DNA from: Erpobdella octoculata
Taxonomy: Eukaryota > Annelida > Clitellata > Hirudinida > Erpobdellidae
Direction: 5' to 3'
NCBI GenBank assembly: GCA_963978895.1
Contig: OZ022245.1
Coordinates: forward strand, 26,201,584-26,265,583
DNA length: 64,000 nt
The notes under the pieces were generated by a model. That model was not told the origin of the DNA. It saw nothing but the letters and a program-made list of their open reading frames with translations, and searched no databases. This document shows, piece after piece, positions 1-12,665 of this stretch (positions are counted from its first letter, which is position 1; every line of letters begins with the position of its first letter). A program made the translations under genes and the position numbers.

Positions 1-1992
1 AATTTCACGCACTGTTTGCTGTTAGTTTAATGGCCTTGTCGCCATTGCTGTTGTTCGTCTTGTGACGCCATCTGTATTAGCAAGACCCCCCCCCCCCGTT
101 TTAGGAGTGGTGGCATTAAAGAGTTCTTTTTGCTATTTATTCCTATGCTTTTATTCTTTTATTTCTTCAGGACCACGGCCTTGTTACTTTATAAATTAGA
201 CCACCCTGGTCCGTGGGATCGTATTTGCTGTCACAGCTTTACTGTCGAGTGGTAAGGCCAGTCAGGAAATGTTGAAGGCTAGCGGCTCAGAGACGTAGCT
301 AGGGTCTTCTGCGCCCGGGGACAACTGTCCCCTCGCTACGCCTCTGTAGTGGCTTTAGAGCTGAAGGTCAGTGCCGTATTTCTCTCAGCCCCGTCGTTCA
401 ACTCTGCATGCCGTGGTGTAAAAGTGTAAACCCCACCAGTTTCCAATCGCACGTTTTCAAAATAGAAGAACAGGGCGTCGTCAATCGAGGTTTACTTTTA
501 AAAAGATAAACAACGCCGCAGTTTTTCTTTTTCTTTCTCAGTCTAATTTTCAGTGTGCAGAAATTATGATGACTGTTTATTGTGTTCGAGATTGTGTTTA
601 TACGTCTGTTTATTAAAAACTCGCTCGAACAGAAATAAATCGGTCTGAAAAAAAAATCGCTAAGAAAGAAAAAAATCTAAAAAATATGCGAAGCATGCTG
701 AAGTGAATGCTAAGGAGAGATCGCGATCGCATTCAACGATGACATGTCGTTCGCTTTTCAGTGTCACGCGAATGACATTCCGTTCACGCTGAGGAATTCC
801 TTTGGCGTGTTAGCTTATAATATACAAACAATGTATTATTATGTGTCGCATAATTTTCCATGTTTCTTTGCTTAGGCGCACGTAGGTATATCCAGATTCT
901 ATTCTGCTATAGTGTTAGTGTTGGTGTCATCTAGAAGTTGCACCAATCCCTCCATTCACAACCTGCAATCTTCCCACTTGTTTTCCTATTAGTTTTTCCT
1001 CTTCTAACTAATTTTTAAATGCGTGCCTATTTTTTTATATTTTTTAAATAAAAATAATGAATTTATTACTGCAAGCCACGCAGCATTTATTCGACTTTAA
1101 TGTTTCTACTAATCGCCACAGCGCGCGTTTCATATATAAGCTGTCGCTAGTAATTTAAATGACGGTAAACTAAATACTAATTAATGAAAAACATTCTATA
1201 AGATCTGCATGCAGCTGTCACAATAGCTAAGTAACAAAAAGGTCTAGTTGACATTTTCACTAAAAATTATTCGTATGCCGCACCCGCACGCCCTCTATAA
1301 TAGCCGACCATCATCCCTTCCACAAGACCCCCAAGTAGTTGCTTCCCGATCAAGCTGATAACGACTGATAAGGTCTGGCTAATTCTAACTTGTGCAAGTT
1401 AAACTTATTACTTATTACGCTTGTTTAATCGTAAGAAGGAGTTAATTTGCACCCATAAACGTGGACTAGGGCCCTCGCGAAAGTTTGTTTGCTGTGTCGA
1501 TCAAACATGAGTAGTGCTGAGGCTAACACTACTTTTAGTATTAGTTATTATTGCTAGTATTAAAATTAATAATATTGCCCTATAACCGAGTCTAATTGGC
1601 TTCTAACAGATTTATTTTATACTCTTAAAAAGCTAACGTGAACTATCTAGCAATGGCTTCCCCCACTTAGGTGCAATTCAAATAAGGCGATTTCTCAGTT
1701 TCGATGCCAAGGTCAGTCTATTAATAGAACAATTTCATTGGCCAGAAGTGATCTGACGATATGGGCCCTGTTAGCAGCAAAGAAACTGGTGTCATTTGAT
1801 GGGTTGCTATGCGATAATTTAGCTACTTAGTCATGTGTTTCTGATTTGTTTTTAATGTTTTGCGGTGCCGCCTTAACACAGTTTAACCACTAGAAACCAG
1901 GGGTTTAAGCAGGATTATACCAGGTCTGGATAAAATTTTAAAGAACGGATTCTTAGCGGTAATCCATAAATTTGAATCAAGTAGAGAAGAGA

Positions 1993-1997
<5 letters not shown>
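1..1997. other. Intergenic, AT-rich, no gene seen
   Basis: No exon-like open frame with recognisable protein sequence was found on either strand. The only structured item is the short hAT-like MITE at 288-346. A homopolymer C run lies near 90-98. Confidence 0.6.
288..346. mobile_element. Short hAT-like MITE with 8-bp target duplication
   Basis: The 59-bp element starts CAGAGACGTAGCTAGGG. Its end, read in reverse complement, is CAGAGGCGTAGCGAGGGG, so the termini are imperfect inverted repeats. It is flanked by TAGCGGCT (280-287) and TAGTGGCT (347-354), an 8-bp duplication with one mismatch. CAG termini with 8-bp duplications are the hallmark of hAT elements. It has no coding capacity, so any movement would have needed a transposase from elsewhere. 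Related termini occur at 20089-20316 and 22147-22281. Confidence 0.7.

Positions 1998-2058
<61 letters not shown>
1998..2058. repeat. (AT)n microsatellite
   Basis: Uninterrupted AT dinucleotides, about 30 units. Confidence 0.95.
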
Positions 2059-2059
<1 letters not shown>

Positions 2060-3960
2060 CACTTATAGTGAAAGTAAAGATTTATCTAGCGGGGAGAGGG
2101 TGAACAATAATGTCAAGGTTACTACAGTATGCTTGAAAATTACTGTCGTTCTGGTCCTATGGTCACAGGGCCAATAAAAATAATAAAAATTTAAATAAAA
2201 AAACATTTTGGCGTACTCTCTAGTCCCAATAATTTCTTTATTTATTACTATGCCATATTTCGAGAACATCTCATGGCTTTTTCGCTGCCGAGATACTGGA
2301 AAATGAAAGGAAAACAAGATCATAACTCGCTGGTTTCCCGTCATACACTGTGGTTGGGGGTGTTACGAATGATCGCCTTGTGCTCCTGACACTTCTCTGA
2401 GAATGGATTGTCGTGATTGTCTAATCATGGACTCCTACATAATAAAGGAGGTTGGACAATTAAAAGGATCAAACTTTGATCCACGACAGGAAGTACTTAT
2501 GTGCTTCCTACATACAGCCAATTCAGTCTTAAAACACTTGGTGTAAAGGACTATAAACTATCATAAAAAATCCTAAATAATACCCATTATATATTAGTCC
2601 ATGGTCTAATACACAAATTATTGGAGTAGGTACTCAGTGGGTATTCTATATTCTATATTAAAATTGCCTCTCAGTCTTGTTCATCCGTTTAAACAAGCAC
2701 GGTAACAAGATAGGCTGTCATTGAAGTTATATTTTACTTGCGATGATGATAGACTATCTTCTATCGTTTGTCGTTATATTTCGATAAAAAATGTTTTTTT
2801 AAACATTAATAATTCTGACGAAAACCGTCATAATAAAGAAAAATAAAATCTGTTTAAAGTTGAATTAATAAAATTTACTCCTCTGATTTTTACTTTAAAA
2901 GATGAGCAAAGAAACTCAAAAGTTGTTCTATTGATTCTCTCTCGCGCTCTGCTGAATCTCGGTGTTCACCGAAGTAGAAGTCAATTGATGCAGTTAAGAT
3001 GGAGTGAGCCTGGAGCTATTGGTTTTGTTTAGCAAGTGTCAAACAAATCCGGTAAAAAACAACGCGTCCATGGAAGACATTTTTTTCATATAGGAATTTT
3101 CTAAGTATTAAGTAGGAAATCTAGCCCGCTACTTTTTCTGCCCCCACTCCTTTTCTTAACGCACACATCCTTCAGCTGCTGGATGCAGAAGCACCTGTCT
3201 GAATACAGTGAAAAACACGGTTTCTGGCGTGCTGGAAAACAAGTGGCTGTCTAAATCAATCAAATTAGACCAGACCTCCGAGAGGATTCCATGGAATTTG
3301 CTTTATGGTGGATTATTTTCTGAACATTCCAAGCGTTTTTGGCAATTTTTTACGTCGTGAAAAAGCTCATCCTAGCTTTAAACATTTTTTTATACTTATC
3401 TAATTTTTGTGTATTTAAAAACGGAACGAACATTTTTAAGGCTAATTTCCCCACGTGCCTTTAGAAGGGTTTAAACAAGACATTGTGGTATGTCCACTAA
3501 ATTTCTAAAAAAAACTAACCATTTTGGAACTTAGACTTGCTATGCATCCCAGTAGGTCAGTAAAGAAGGGAGAATCGCTATTTCTTCCAACAATCCAGAA
3601 AGTACATTTAGCACCATCTGTCGAAATAATATACATTATCGGAATGCAGGAAGAATGTTCTCATAACCTAATTTCGTTATAAAACATTCGACTAATGCGT
3701 ATGTAAGCCTTTTCCATACCACAAATTTTATATCTTAAGCACGTTGATCTCATTAACTGCATTATGCTCCACACATATCTGTTATTCACTCTAAAAATCA
3801 GGAGAAAAGACCAATGTTGTGCAGTCATCACAGGAGATTAAGACAGTCCGTAGCAATAGGGATTTAAACCAGAATAAAGCAGACCACCTAAGTTTACGAT
3901 GCCATTCAATTCCCCAATATACAAAAACAGTCCCGTTTTAGATACAAAATAGCTCATTAA
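2059..3960. other. Intergenic, no gene seen
   Basis: AT-rich DNA without recognisable exons. The longest open frames are short, biased in composition and match no family I know. Confidence 0.55.
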
Positions 3961-3971
3961 TTTTAAAACCT

Positions 3972-3977
3972 TTTATT
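3972..3977 (-). terminator. Poly(A) signal of RPLP0
   Basis: AATAAA on the minus strand, about 28 bases beyond the RPLP0 stop codon at 4005-4007. It is the canonical hexamer at a plausible, rather short, 3'-UTR distance. Confidence 0.75.
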
Positions 3978-4004
3978 GACCAATCAACAGTTTTTAGCAT
4001 GTAT

Positions 4005-5865
<1,861 letters not shown>

Positions 5866-6095
5866 CTTAGTAGTTCAGGGATTTGAGTTTTAAGGATCGT
5901 AACTGAAAATTAAATGATAAGAATTTTAAGTAAATATTATATAATGTGAGCGTGCATGTTCCTCTATTTTCGTTCAAACGACGGATAAGCAACAAACATC
6001 GAGCATCAATCAATCGACCGATTTGATTAAAAATGAGATTGTCATTTTCAACATAAAATAAAACCAATGTAGCTATGTAAAATGAAATGATAAAC

Positions 6096-6145
6096 CTACT
6101 CAAACTCAACCGGTTAAACAATTCTCGAAAGAAGGTAAAAGGAAG
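6096..6145 (-). promoter_or_regulatory. Candidate RPLP0 first (5'-UTR) exon with TOP start
   Basis: On the minus strand a pyrimidine run CTTCCTTTTACCTTCTTTC begins at 6145, as expected for a 5'-terminal oligopyrimidine (TOP) transcript of a ribosomal protein gene. A GT donor follows at 6095-6094, and a matching 3' splice site (TTTTCAG) ends at 5903. TOP control through mTOR/LARP1 is known for this gene class. Placing the transcription start here is inference. Confidence 0.4.
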
Positions 6146-6765
6146 TTAGTTGGACTAGGTTGTTGTAATCACGAAAACATCAAATCTCTTATAGCATTCT
6201 TTAAATTAATGATTGTTTAATAAAAAATTTTTTTTTAACTAATTTAACTAATTTATTTTATTTTATTTTTATTAAAAAAATATCGATTTTAAAATGTTGT
6301 CAGAAATCGATGACCCAGCCATGGACTCCTATCTATAAGTCCATGACCCAGCCTGTGCGGTGAAACAACTCGATTTTAAAATAGGACAAACTGAAAAAAA
6401 AAACAATTATTAGTGACATTAACTGGCTCTTTATAAAATTTTAAGAAATATCCTCATCATTGCTTCGTAGCGGAGCACCTATTGATTCAATAAAATTAAT
6501 GAACAACATCTGAACTTCTAGTCGTTCTTGTAGTTTGTTAGTTAAAGCACGCTAAATGTTCTTTTTGTTATTCTGGATCTTTTTATAGAATTGCCTATTA
6601 TTTTAATACTTTTAATTCACTATTGGTCTTTTGACGTACCCTGGAGACATTCCTGCACGGGCTGTATGGTAAGTTAAGTTTGGGTATGGCATAGATATAT
6701 ATGGGGTATGGCCTCACTTTTATCCTTCGTCGGAAGCGCTTTATAAATTTGGTGTGATTGATTCG

Positions 6766-6773
6766 TGGCGCGC
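6766..6773 (+). promoter_or_regulatory. E2F-like site before the CDK start
   Basis: TGGCGCGC resembles the E2F/DP core (TTSSCGC) and lies 51 bases before the CDK ATG. E2F control of S-phase and G1/S kinases is well established. The call here rests only on the match and the position. Confidence 0.35.
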
Positions 6774-6823
6774 TTCCGCCTACCTTCTGCTTCTGTATTC
6801 TTTGCCTTGCAGCGGCCTTTGTT

Positions 6824-9800
6824 ATGGATAAGTATCGTCAGCTTGAAAAAATCGGAGAAGGTACATACGGGATCGTTTATAAGGCTAAAAACTGTTTCAA
6901 TGGATCTATCGTGGCCCTTAAAAAGATTCGTCCGGAGAAGTAATGTTACTGATTTTTTCGTGAATGATTTGTTTATACTACTTTATACGTTTATACACTA
7001 ATAGTACTTTATAGTTTATATAATAAGGTCGATCGATGTTACCTATAATATTGTAACAACAAGCGGGTTTATCAATATGAAATACCGGTGGAGTTTTTTT
7101 TTCTATTTTTTTCGCTTCGTAATCGCAGGGAAACTGACAGCATACCAAGCACAGCATTGAGGGAGATATCAGTACTGAGAGAGTTGAGCCATCCAAACGT
7201 GCTGAAGTAAGTGTGTTTGTCTGAATTTAATGTTTTATTAGAAAAGTTTAGTTTAAGTCTGAAAACTGATGTAGTAAATCAACAATCTACACGCTAATAT
7301 AGCTTAGTTCGCTTCTGCAAAAAGTCTATCAGCTCACAAGATGGCAGAGTTTTTATTAGGATGTGAGCTGCATTTGTGCACTAACTTGGTTAAGCTAAAA
7401 ATTGCATTTCTGAGACAGGTCTATTTTAGCTCTTTTACTTCAGGCAAGGCAATCTTGCAATTAATGAAATATATATAATAATGAGTAGTTTGTCAAAAAA
7501 TGTGGGTAGCTAGTGTTATTATTTTAGAAGATTTAAATGATGTAAGTATTTTCAATGCATGCAATCCTTATTTAAAAAAAATCTGTATCAGGCTGCATGA
7601 CATTTTAAAAAACGGTGAAAATCTCTACCTGGTGTGCGAATATCTGGACTGCGATCTCAAAAAGTACCTTGATTTCATACCAACCGATGGCTTGTCAAAA
7701 GAACTTACAAAAGTTTGCCATTTGCTTTTAAAGCAGTTTTTTTTATAGCAAATTTGATCGTTTATAATTTCACATATTTTTATGAATATTTTTTTAAGCT
7801 TATTTGTTATATGTATATATATAGACAAATTTGTTGCAGCATTACAAGATTATATTATTGGTTAAGCAGTTTCCATTCAAATATAACAAATTACAAATAA
7901 ATGAATATGTATAATTGGGCATATCTGGATTTTAGCAAAAAGAAAACAGATTAAATCATTTTGCTACGATTAATTCTGAATCGTTCTCATAATTTTTGAC
8001 TTTACGTTGATACAAAATTATAATTCCTTTCATGGCAGAGTTTCATGAAACAAATACTGGAAGGAATCGACTACTGCCACACTCGCAAGATCTTGCACAG
8101 AGACTTGAAGCCTCAAAATCTTTTAATAGATGCTAAAGGGAACATGAAGCTGGCTGACTTTGGTCTTGCAAAGGCCACGGGCATTCAGCTGAGGACGTAT
8201 ACGCATGATGTAAGGAGTTATTGTTGTCAGGTTATATAAAAGTTTATGGCCCAACATGTAATGATTATGATCCAGTTATGTAAAGAATTATGATCAAACT
8301 ACGTACAGAATAATGATGAAACTGTGAAAAAATTATATAATGATTATGATCCAGTTATGTAAAGAATTCTGATCAAATTACATAAAGAATAATGATGGAA
8401 CTGTGAAAAAATTATGATCAAACAATGTAAAACCTCTGATCACAATATGTAATTATGAGTTAAGTTTTTAAAATAGTAAATGAAAAAAAAATATTGTCAA
8501 TTTATGTAAAAATGTAATATTTACTATAAACAAGGACAATCTTACACATAATTCTATGAGTATAAGTTTATTGCAGGCTGATCAAAAATCTGTAAAGCTT
8601 GAAGGGTTCGAAGTAAAAAACAAGCCTTAATATGGCATTTATTTTATTATTTTTTATTTTATTATTTTTATTTTATTATTTTATTATTTTTTATTATATT
8701 ATTTTTTTATTTTAATGCTTGTTTGATCAGTCTGCTATAAGTTAAATTCTGCTATAAGCTATAGTCTGTTATAAGTTACAGTCTGTTATAAGCTAGTGTG
8801 TTATAAGCTACAGTCTGTTATAAGCTACAGTCTGTTATAATCTACAGTATGTTATTTATAAGCTACTGTCTGTTGTAAATTTCAGTCTGTTATAAGCTAC
8901 GGTTTGTTAGATCGGTCTACTGTGAGTTACGGTTGGTTAGATCGGTCTATTATAAGCTACGGTCGGTCATAAGCAATGGTTTGCAAAATTATCTTATAAG
9001 CAGATTTTATGGAATAACACATTTTCTTTGCTCTCAATGCTTCATGCAGCTAAGTGGAGGTTAATATTTTAAAATTGTTGTAAACAATATTTAGTAGGAG
9101 ATTAACACACCGTTCATATAGATGTAAAATGATGCATCTTTACAGCAGAACTCGCTTTAATTAGGATGTCTACGTTTTAAGGTTGTGACTCTGTGGTACC
9201 GAAGCCCAGAGGTTCTTCTCAGCTCGTCTTGCTATTCATCGGCCATTGACATGTGGAGCATCGGATGTATTTTTGCTGAGATGGTGAGCTTTGATTTTAA
9301 GCTGGTTTTCCAGTTAATTTGCTGTCACAATTTATTATTATTATTTGAGCCATTGGTCATTTTTACTTTTTTTTAGTTTGTTTACAACCCTGTGTGACCA
9401 ACCTCTTATACTGATTTTAATTCCAGTTTTATTTTTGATCCTGTTGCATCAGTTAATTCGATGATTAATTGGAAAAATTTAAATTATTTTTAGATGAAGA
9501 AAAAAGCTTTATTTCCTGGTGATTCAGAAATCGACCAGCTGTTCAAAATCTTCATGATTTTAGGTTTCTTTTTTTTGTCTAGCCTAGAATTTATAAATCC
9601 TTCAAAACTTGTACATCCACAGTTTAGGGGTGTGCCATTTTAAATTTTGTTGCAGCGAATAAAGCACCAGCTTTTATGATAAGTGATTACCCTTAAGTTT
9701 CCCAGAGTGTCTGGGAATTTACGAAATTTGCGCTATATAAGTTCATTTTGATTGATTAAAAAACTTAAAAAAAGTGATGGGAAAAAGAGCTTTCTCAAAC

Positions 9801-10790
9801 GATTAATCCATTGACTGATGAGTTAACTGTTGCCTCTATTTCACTAATGAAATTCTTGATTGGCTTTATTCAAGGTATAAATTCATTAAGGTACACCGGA
9901 TGAAGAAACATGGCCTGGAATCTCAGGGCTGCCAGATTACAACAAAGCTTTTCCCATATGGAAATCGAAAGATCTGAAGATTGTCTTCTCCGACCTTAGT
10001 TGCCAAGGACTTAGTTTGTTACAAGTAAAACTATGTTTCAAGTGGCGCGGTAGTGCCTGGTTTCTGTGTTCAATGCACGTAATGTCTGTCGCCCGTCAAT
10101 TCACTCATTAATTACACACTTATAATGACATTCGATTATTCCGAAAGAGAGGGGGAATGGGGGGGATACATGCCCCACCAGAGTATCAATTAAAATTTGT
10201 TTGGGTAGAATACTTAGTTTTTTTGGAAAATGACCATAGCTGAAAGTAAAGTTGTTGAAAAAATCATACGACTAAGAAAAAATGGGAAAGTCTTTAAACT
10301 TTTTTTTTGAAAAATACCTATAACTACCCCTCCCCCGGCCATCAGCTTTTTCTGCCACCCCCTCACCGGTCATTAGGTATTTTGGGAGGAAAAGTGGGAG
10401 AAATTGTTGGAGTGACGTACCTGCATCCCCCACCAGGAATTTCTGAAGCCGCCACCGCCGAAAGGGGTGGTCTTGAAACACTCCAAAATGCTAGGAATTG
10501 TTGTATTTCCAAATTAGCTGGTTGTTTTTGTTGTGGAAATGTAAATTCCAGCAACTGAAGATTTTCCATTATGGTGTAAAAAAGTGCTTCATGGCTCGGC
10601 TTTTCAGCCAAAGCTCAGACGGTAAAGGACATTTCAGGTTGAAAAATATACAGGTATAAATAATGCTAATTTCTGTTTACAACAGGGCTTGTTGTCATAC
10701 GATCCAACGCAGCGGATGAGTGCAGGAGAGGCACTGAATGAAAAGTATTTCCACCAGACTGTCAAGTGCCTGCCAAATTTCTTCAAGTGA
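6824..10790 (+). CDS. Cyclin-dependent kinase, CDK1/CDK2 class, complete
   Basis: Ser/Thr kinase that needs a cyclin partner and drives cell-cycle steps in nucleus and cytoplasm. Exons 6824-6939, 7129-7206, 7592-7712, 8039-8209, 9182-9283, 9494-9563, 9891-10024 and 10686-10790 join in frame to 298 residues, the length of human CDK2. In order: [20 protein letters not shown] with the inhibitory Thr/Tyr pair in the glycine loop; VALKKI with the ATP-binding Lys; PSTALRE cyclin helix (usually PSTAIRE); HRDLKPQN catalytic loop; [10 protein letters not shown]-loop [19 protein letters not shown] with the activating Thr; then [13 protein letters not shown] and [17 protein letters not shown] and DLKKYLD recall CDK1, and the [22 protein letters not shown] block recalls CDK2, so the subclass is left open. 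ATG 6824 was chosen because MDKY/MENF starts are standard; an in-frame ATG at 6758 would add an unlikely hydrophobic leader. A CAG-type 3' splice site ends at 6811. Confidence 0.96.
8262..8460 (+). repeat. Tandem repeat in CDK intron 4
   Basis: About 2.5 imperfect copies of a roughly 77-bp unit built from smaller blocks: TGATTATGATCCAGTTATGT, then AAAGAATTATGATCAAACTA and AATAATGATGAAACTGTG. It contains repeated TGATCA-like palindromes. Confidence 0.75.
8637..8722 (+). repeat. AT-rich (ATTTT/ATT)n low-complexity tract
   Basis: Irregular runs of ATTTT and ATT in CDK intron 4. Confidence 0.8.
8728..8980 (+). repeat. Minisatellite, CAGTCTGTTATAAGCTA unit
   Basis: More than ten imperfect copies of a 15-20-bp unit, with length variation and drift toward GGTCTATTATAAGCTACG at the right end. 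Lies in CDK intron 4. Confidence 0.85.
10310..10460 (-). mobile_element. Degenerate hAT-like MITE in CDK intron 7
   Basis: The right end in reverse complement reads GTGGCGGCTTCAGAAATTCC then TGGTGGGGG. This matches the right terminus of the element at 56945-57026 (GTGGCGGATCCAGAAACTCC). No clear left terminus or target duplication was found, so the left boundary is approximate. Confidence 0.45.
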
Positions 10791-10858
10791 AACAATCAAT
10801 TTTAGGCATGTAATGACTGTAATCTTTCAACATAACTTCGATCTTCTTAATTTCAATC

Positions 10859-10864
10859 AATATA
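10859..10864 (+). terminator. Possible variant poly(A) signal of the CDK gene
   Basis: AATATA about 70 bases after the stop codon; no AATAAA was seen before 10925. Weak, since the region is AT-rich. Confidence 0.25.
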
Positions 10865-10888
10865 AAGTGCTAGATTTACAAAAAATAT

Positions 10889-11410
10889 TTACATGTCTCT
10901 GTTCAAGTAAATGGGTAGTATTTTGAGAGGTCCCCGGTATCTACTGACGCCATCACTGTTACGCCATCTGGAACGGAGGTAGCAGGGGATCAAGAGGATG
11001 AAGTAGAATTGGGGTTCATCTCTGGTGCAAGCCCAAATGACCATCATTATTTGAAAGTATACCAATATCCATACAAGTAAAGCTATTCTACTGAGCATTG
11101 GCTCTAGGTAGCACCGAAGGCTGGTTGTGTGTTTCGTGCGCCGATGATGATTTCTGGGAGCGAAAGCTACGTAGTAATCCATTTCCATAATAGTGTTGTT
11201 AACTCTGAGTAGTTTCAAGGTGTCGTTCGATGCGTCGATGCTGTCGCCGGCGACTACTACAGGCTGTGGTCGCGTCGTGTGGATTTCTTTACGCTGGGAC
11301 GAATAAGTTGAGAAAATCAAAAAAGGCAGAAAGCTAAACAGGACCAACATCGTCCAGGCAATTTTCTTGCACTTTGTTAATAATTTCATACCGGTTTTTC
11401 TTGTAATCAA
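10889..11410 (-). CDS. Possible membrane-protein ORF, unrecognised
   Basis: Open frame of 173 codons. An internal ATG at 11389 starts MKLLTKCKKIAWTMLVLF, a short basic head followed by a hydrophobic span. That is the layout of a type II signal anchor such as those of Golgi glycosyltransferases. The next 70 residues are hydrophilic and of ordinary composition, and a second hydrophobic span follows (around residues 105-126). I do not recognise a family. A competing 54-codon frame is open on the plus strand at about 10919-11080. It could be a first exon, a pseudogene fragment or chance. Confidence 0.25.
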   Translation of the reverse strand: MITRKTGMKLLTKCKKIAWTMLVLFSFLPFLIFSTYSSQRKEIHTTRPQPVVVAGDSIDASNDTLKLLRVNNTIMEMDYYVAFAPRNHHRRTKHTTSLRCYLEPMLSRIALLVWILVYFQIMMVIWACTRDEPQFYFILLIPCYLRSRWRNSDGVSRYRGPLKILPIYLNRDM

Positions 11411-12240
11411 AATAATATAACTGCTATTTTGAGGGTTGTCTTCTCCGAGAGTTCAATTAATTTAATTATTAGCGAGGGAACTTAAGTGACGTAGTTTTTA
11501 AAAATCAGTGATGGACCGTTTTCTATTTATTTTTATTTTGAAAGTCGGAACCACTTTTTTGCAATGTTTACGTCGTCTCGCAACATTAAATGCGACGAGT
11601 GATTAGATTACAAATCGTTAATATAACAACCTGTCCCCTTTAATAGCCGCGCCACGAAAAAAATTGCTTTAAAAGCGGTTTTCAGTCGGAGATTTACTGA
11701 ACGTAGCCAAGTAAATTATTGTAGCTTAAAAAAAAATAAAAGAAATAATTTACAAGGCCATTATTGCTGCATTCACAGAGGAGTAGGTGTCTCGTACCTA
11801 CAACACAATACACCAATCTTATCAGTGGAAACCTTGCCGTTATATTTTCGACAAGAATATATATCCATGTCGGCGCAGACGCCCTCTACCCGTCCGTTCA
11901 GCGTAACGACTCGTGGCATCGAGGCAAGCGGGGCAATCGCTTAGGCATCTCCGACGACGGATTGTATTTCGCGGCGGAGAGGCGAAAATAATTTCGCAAT
12001 ATAACGCCGTCCGGTTCATTAAGCACTGTGTTTGGAAAACAAGTCGCGCTGCTCGTCAGACATTAAACATTCTTTAGAGAACTCCGCCGTACTTCGGCAC
12101 CGCCGGCTCCTTTCATTATTTATTTAGTGCTTTGTCCGCGTCTCTAGTTTTTCAGAAATAAAAACAGAGAAGAACGAAATTTAGCGGTTTTTTTTTCGAT
12201 TTGAATTTTTCTTTTACTCTTCATGTTTTTTTTGTCGCAA
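11411..12240. other. Intergenic, no gene seen
   Basis: Contains a somewhat CpG-richer patch around 11860-12120 with short open frames of no recognisable family. A promoter for the minus-strand ORF to the left is possible but unsupported. Confidence 0.4.
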
Positions 12241-12260
12241 TTTTTTTTTTTTTTTTTTTT
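12241..12260 (+). repeat. Poly(T) tract
   Basis: Homopolymer T run of about 20. Confidence 0.9.
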
Positions 12261-12417
12261 AATTTACACTAAGAAGACTTTAAAACGTAGTCGTGGTTGT
12301 TCAGAGTCAGTGGAGAATTATAAATTTCTTCTCTCGCTTGACTATTTCCACGAATAAATTGTCAATTCACCACGGAGAGGTAATAATCACCAGAACATTA
12401 TTAGGGGATGGAATGAA

Positions 12418-12423
<6 letters not shown>

Positions 12424-12487
<64 letters not shown>

Positions 12488-12584
12488 GGATGGATGGATG
12501 GATGGATGGATGGATGGATGGATGGATGGATGGATGGATGGATGGATGGATGGATGGATGGATGGATGGATGGATGGATGGATG

Positions 12585-12642
<58 letters not shown>

Positions 12643-12665
12643 CAGACAGAGAGACAGACAGACAG
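12424..12665 (+). repeat. Compound (GATA)n-(GGAT)n-(GATA)n-(GACA)n
   Basis: A block of GGAT units (about 12486-12588) is embedded between two GATA blocks and ends in GACA units. The nested order suggests that a GATA array gained a variant unit which then expanded inside it. The long minus-strand open frame over this block (Ser/Ile/Tyr/Leu) is a repeat translation. Confidence 0.95.

Larger units (their letters stand above)
5866..6823. promoter_or_regulatory. Head-to-head upstream region of RPLP0 and CDK
   Basis: The two start codons are only 958 bp apart on opposite strands, so this interval must hold the RPLP0 leader and both promoters. It includes the TOP-like start near 6145, AT-rich DNA around 6220-6290, and an E2F-like TGGCGCGC at 6766-6773. 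Co-regulation is inference. Confidence 0.5.

Noticed and set aside
6758..6823. In-frame upstream ATG extending the CDK by 22 residues
   Set aside because: Family proteins begin at MDKY/MENF; the extension is hydrophobic and is interrupted by an acceptor-like CAG.
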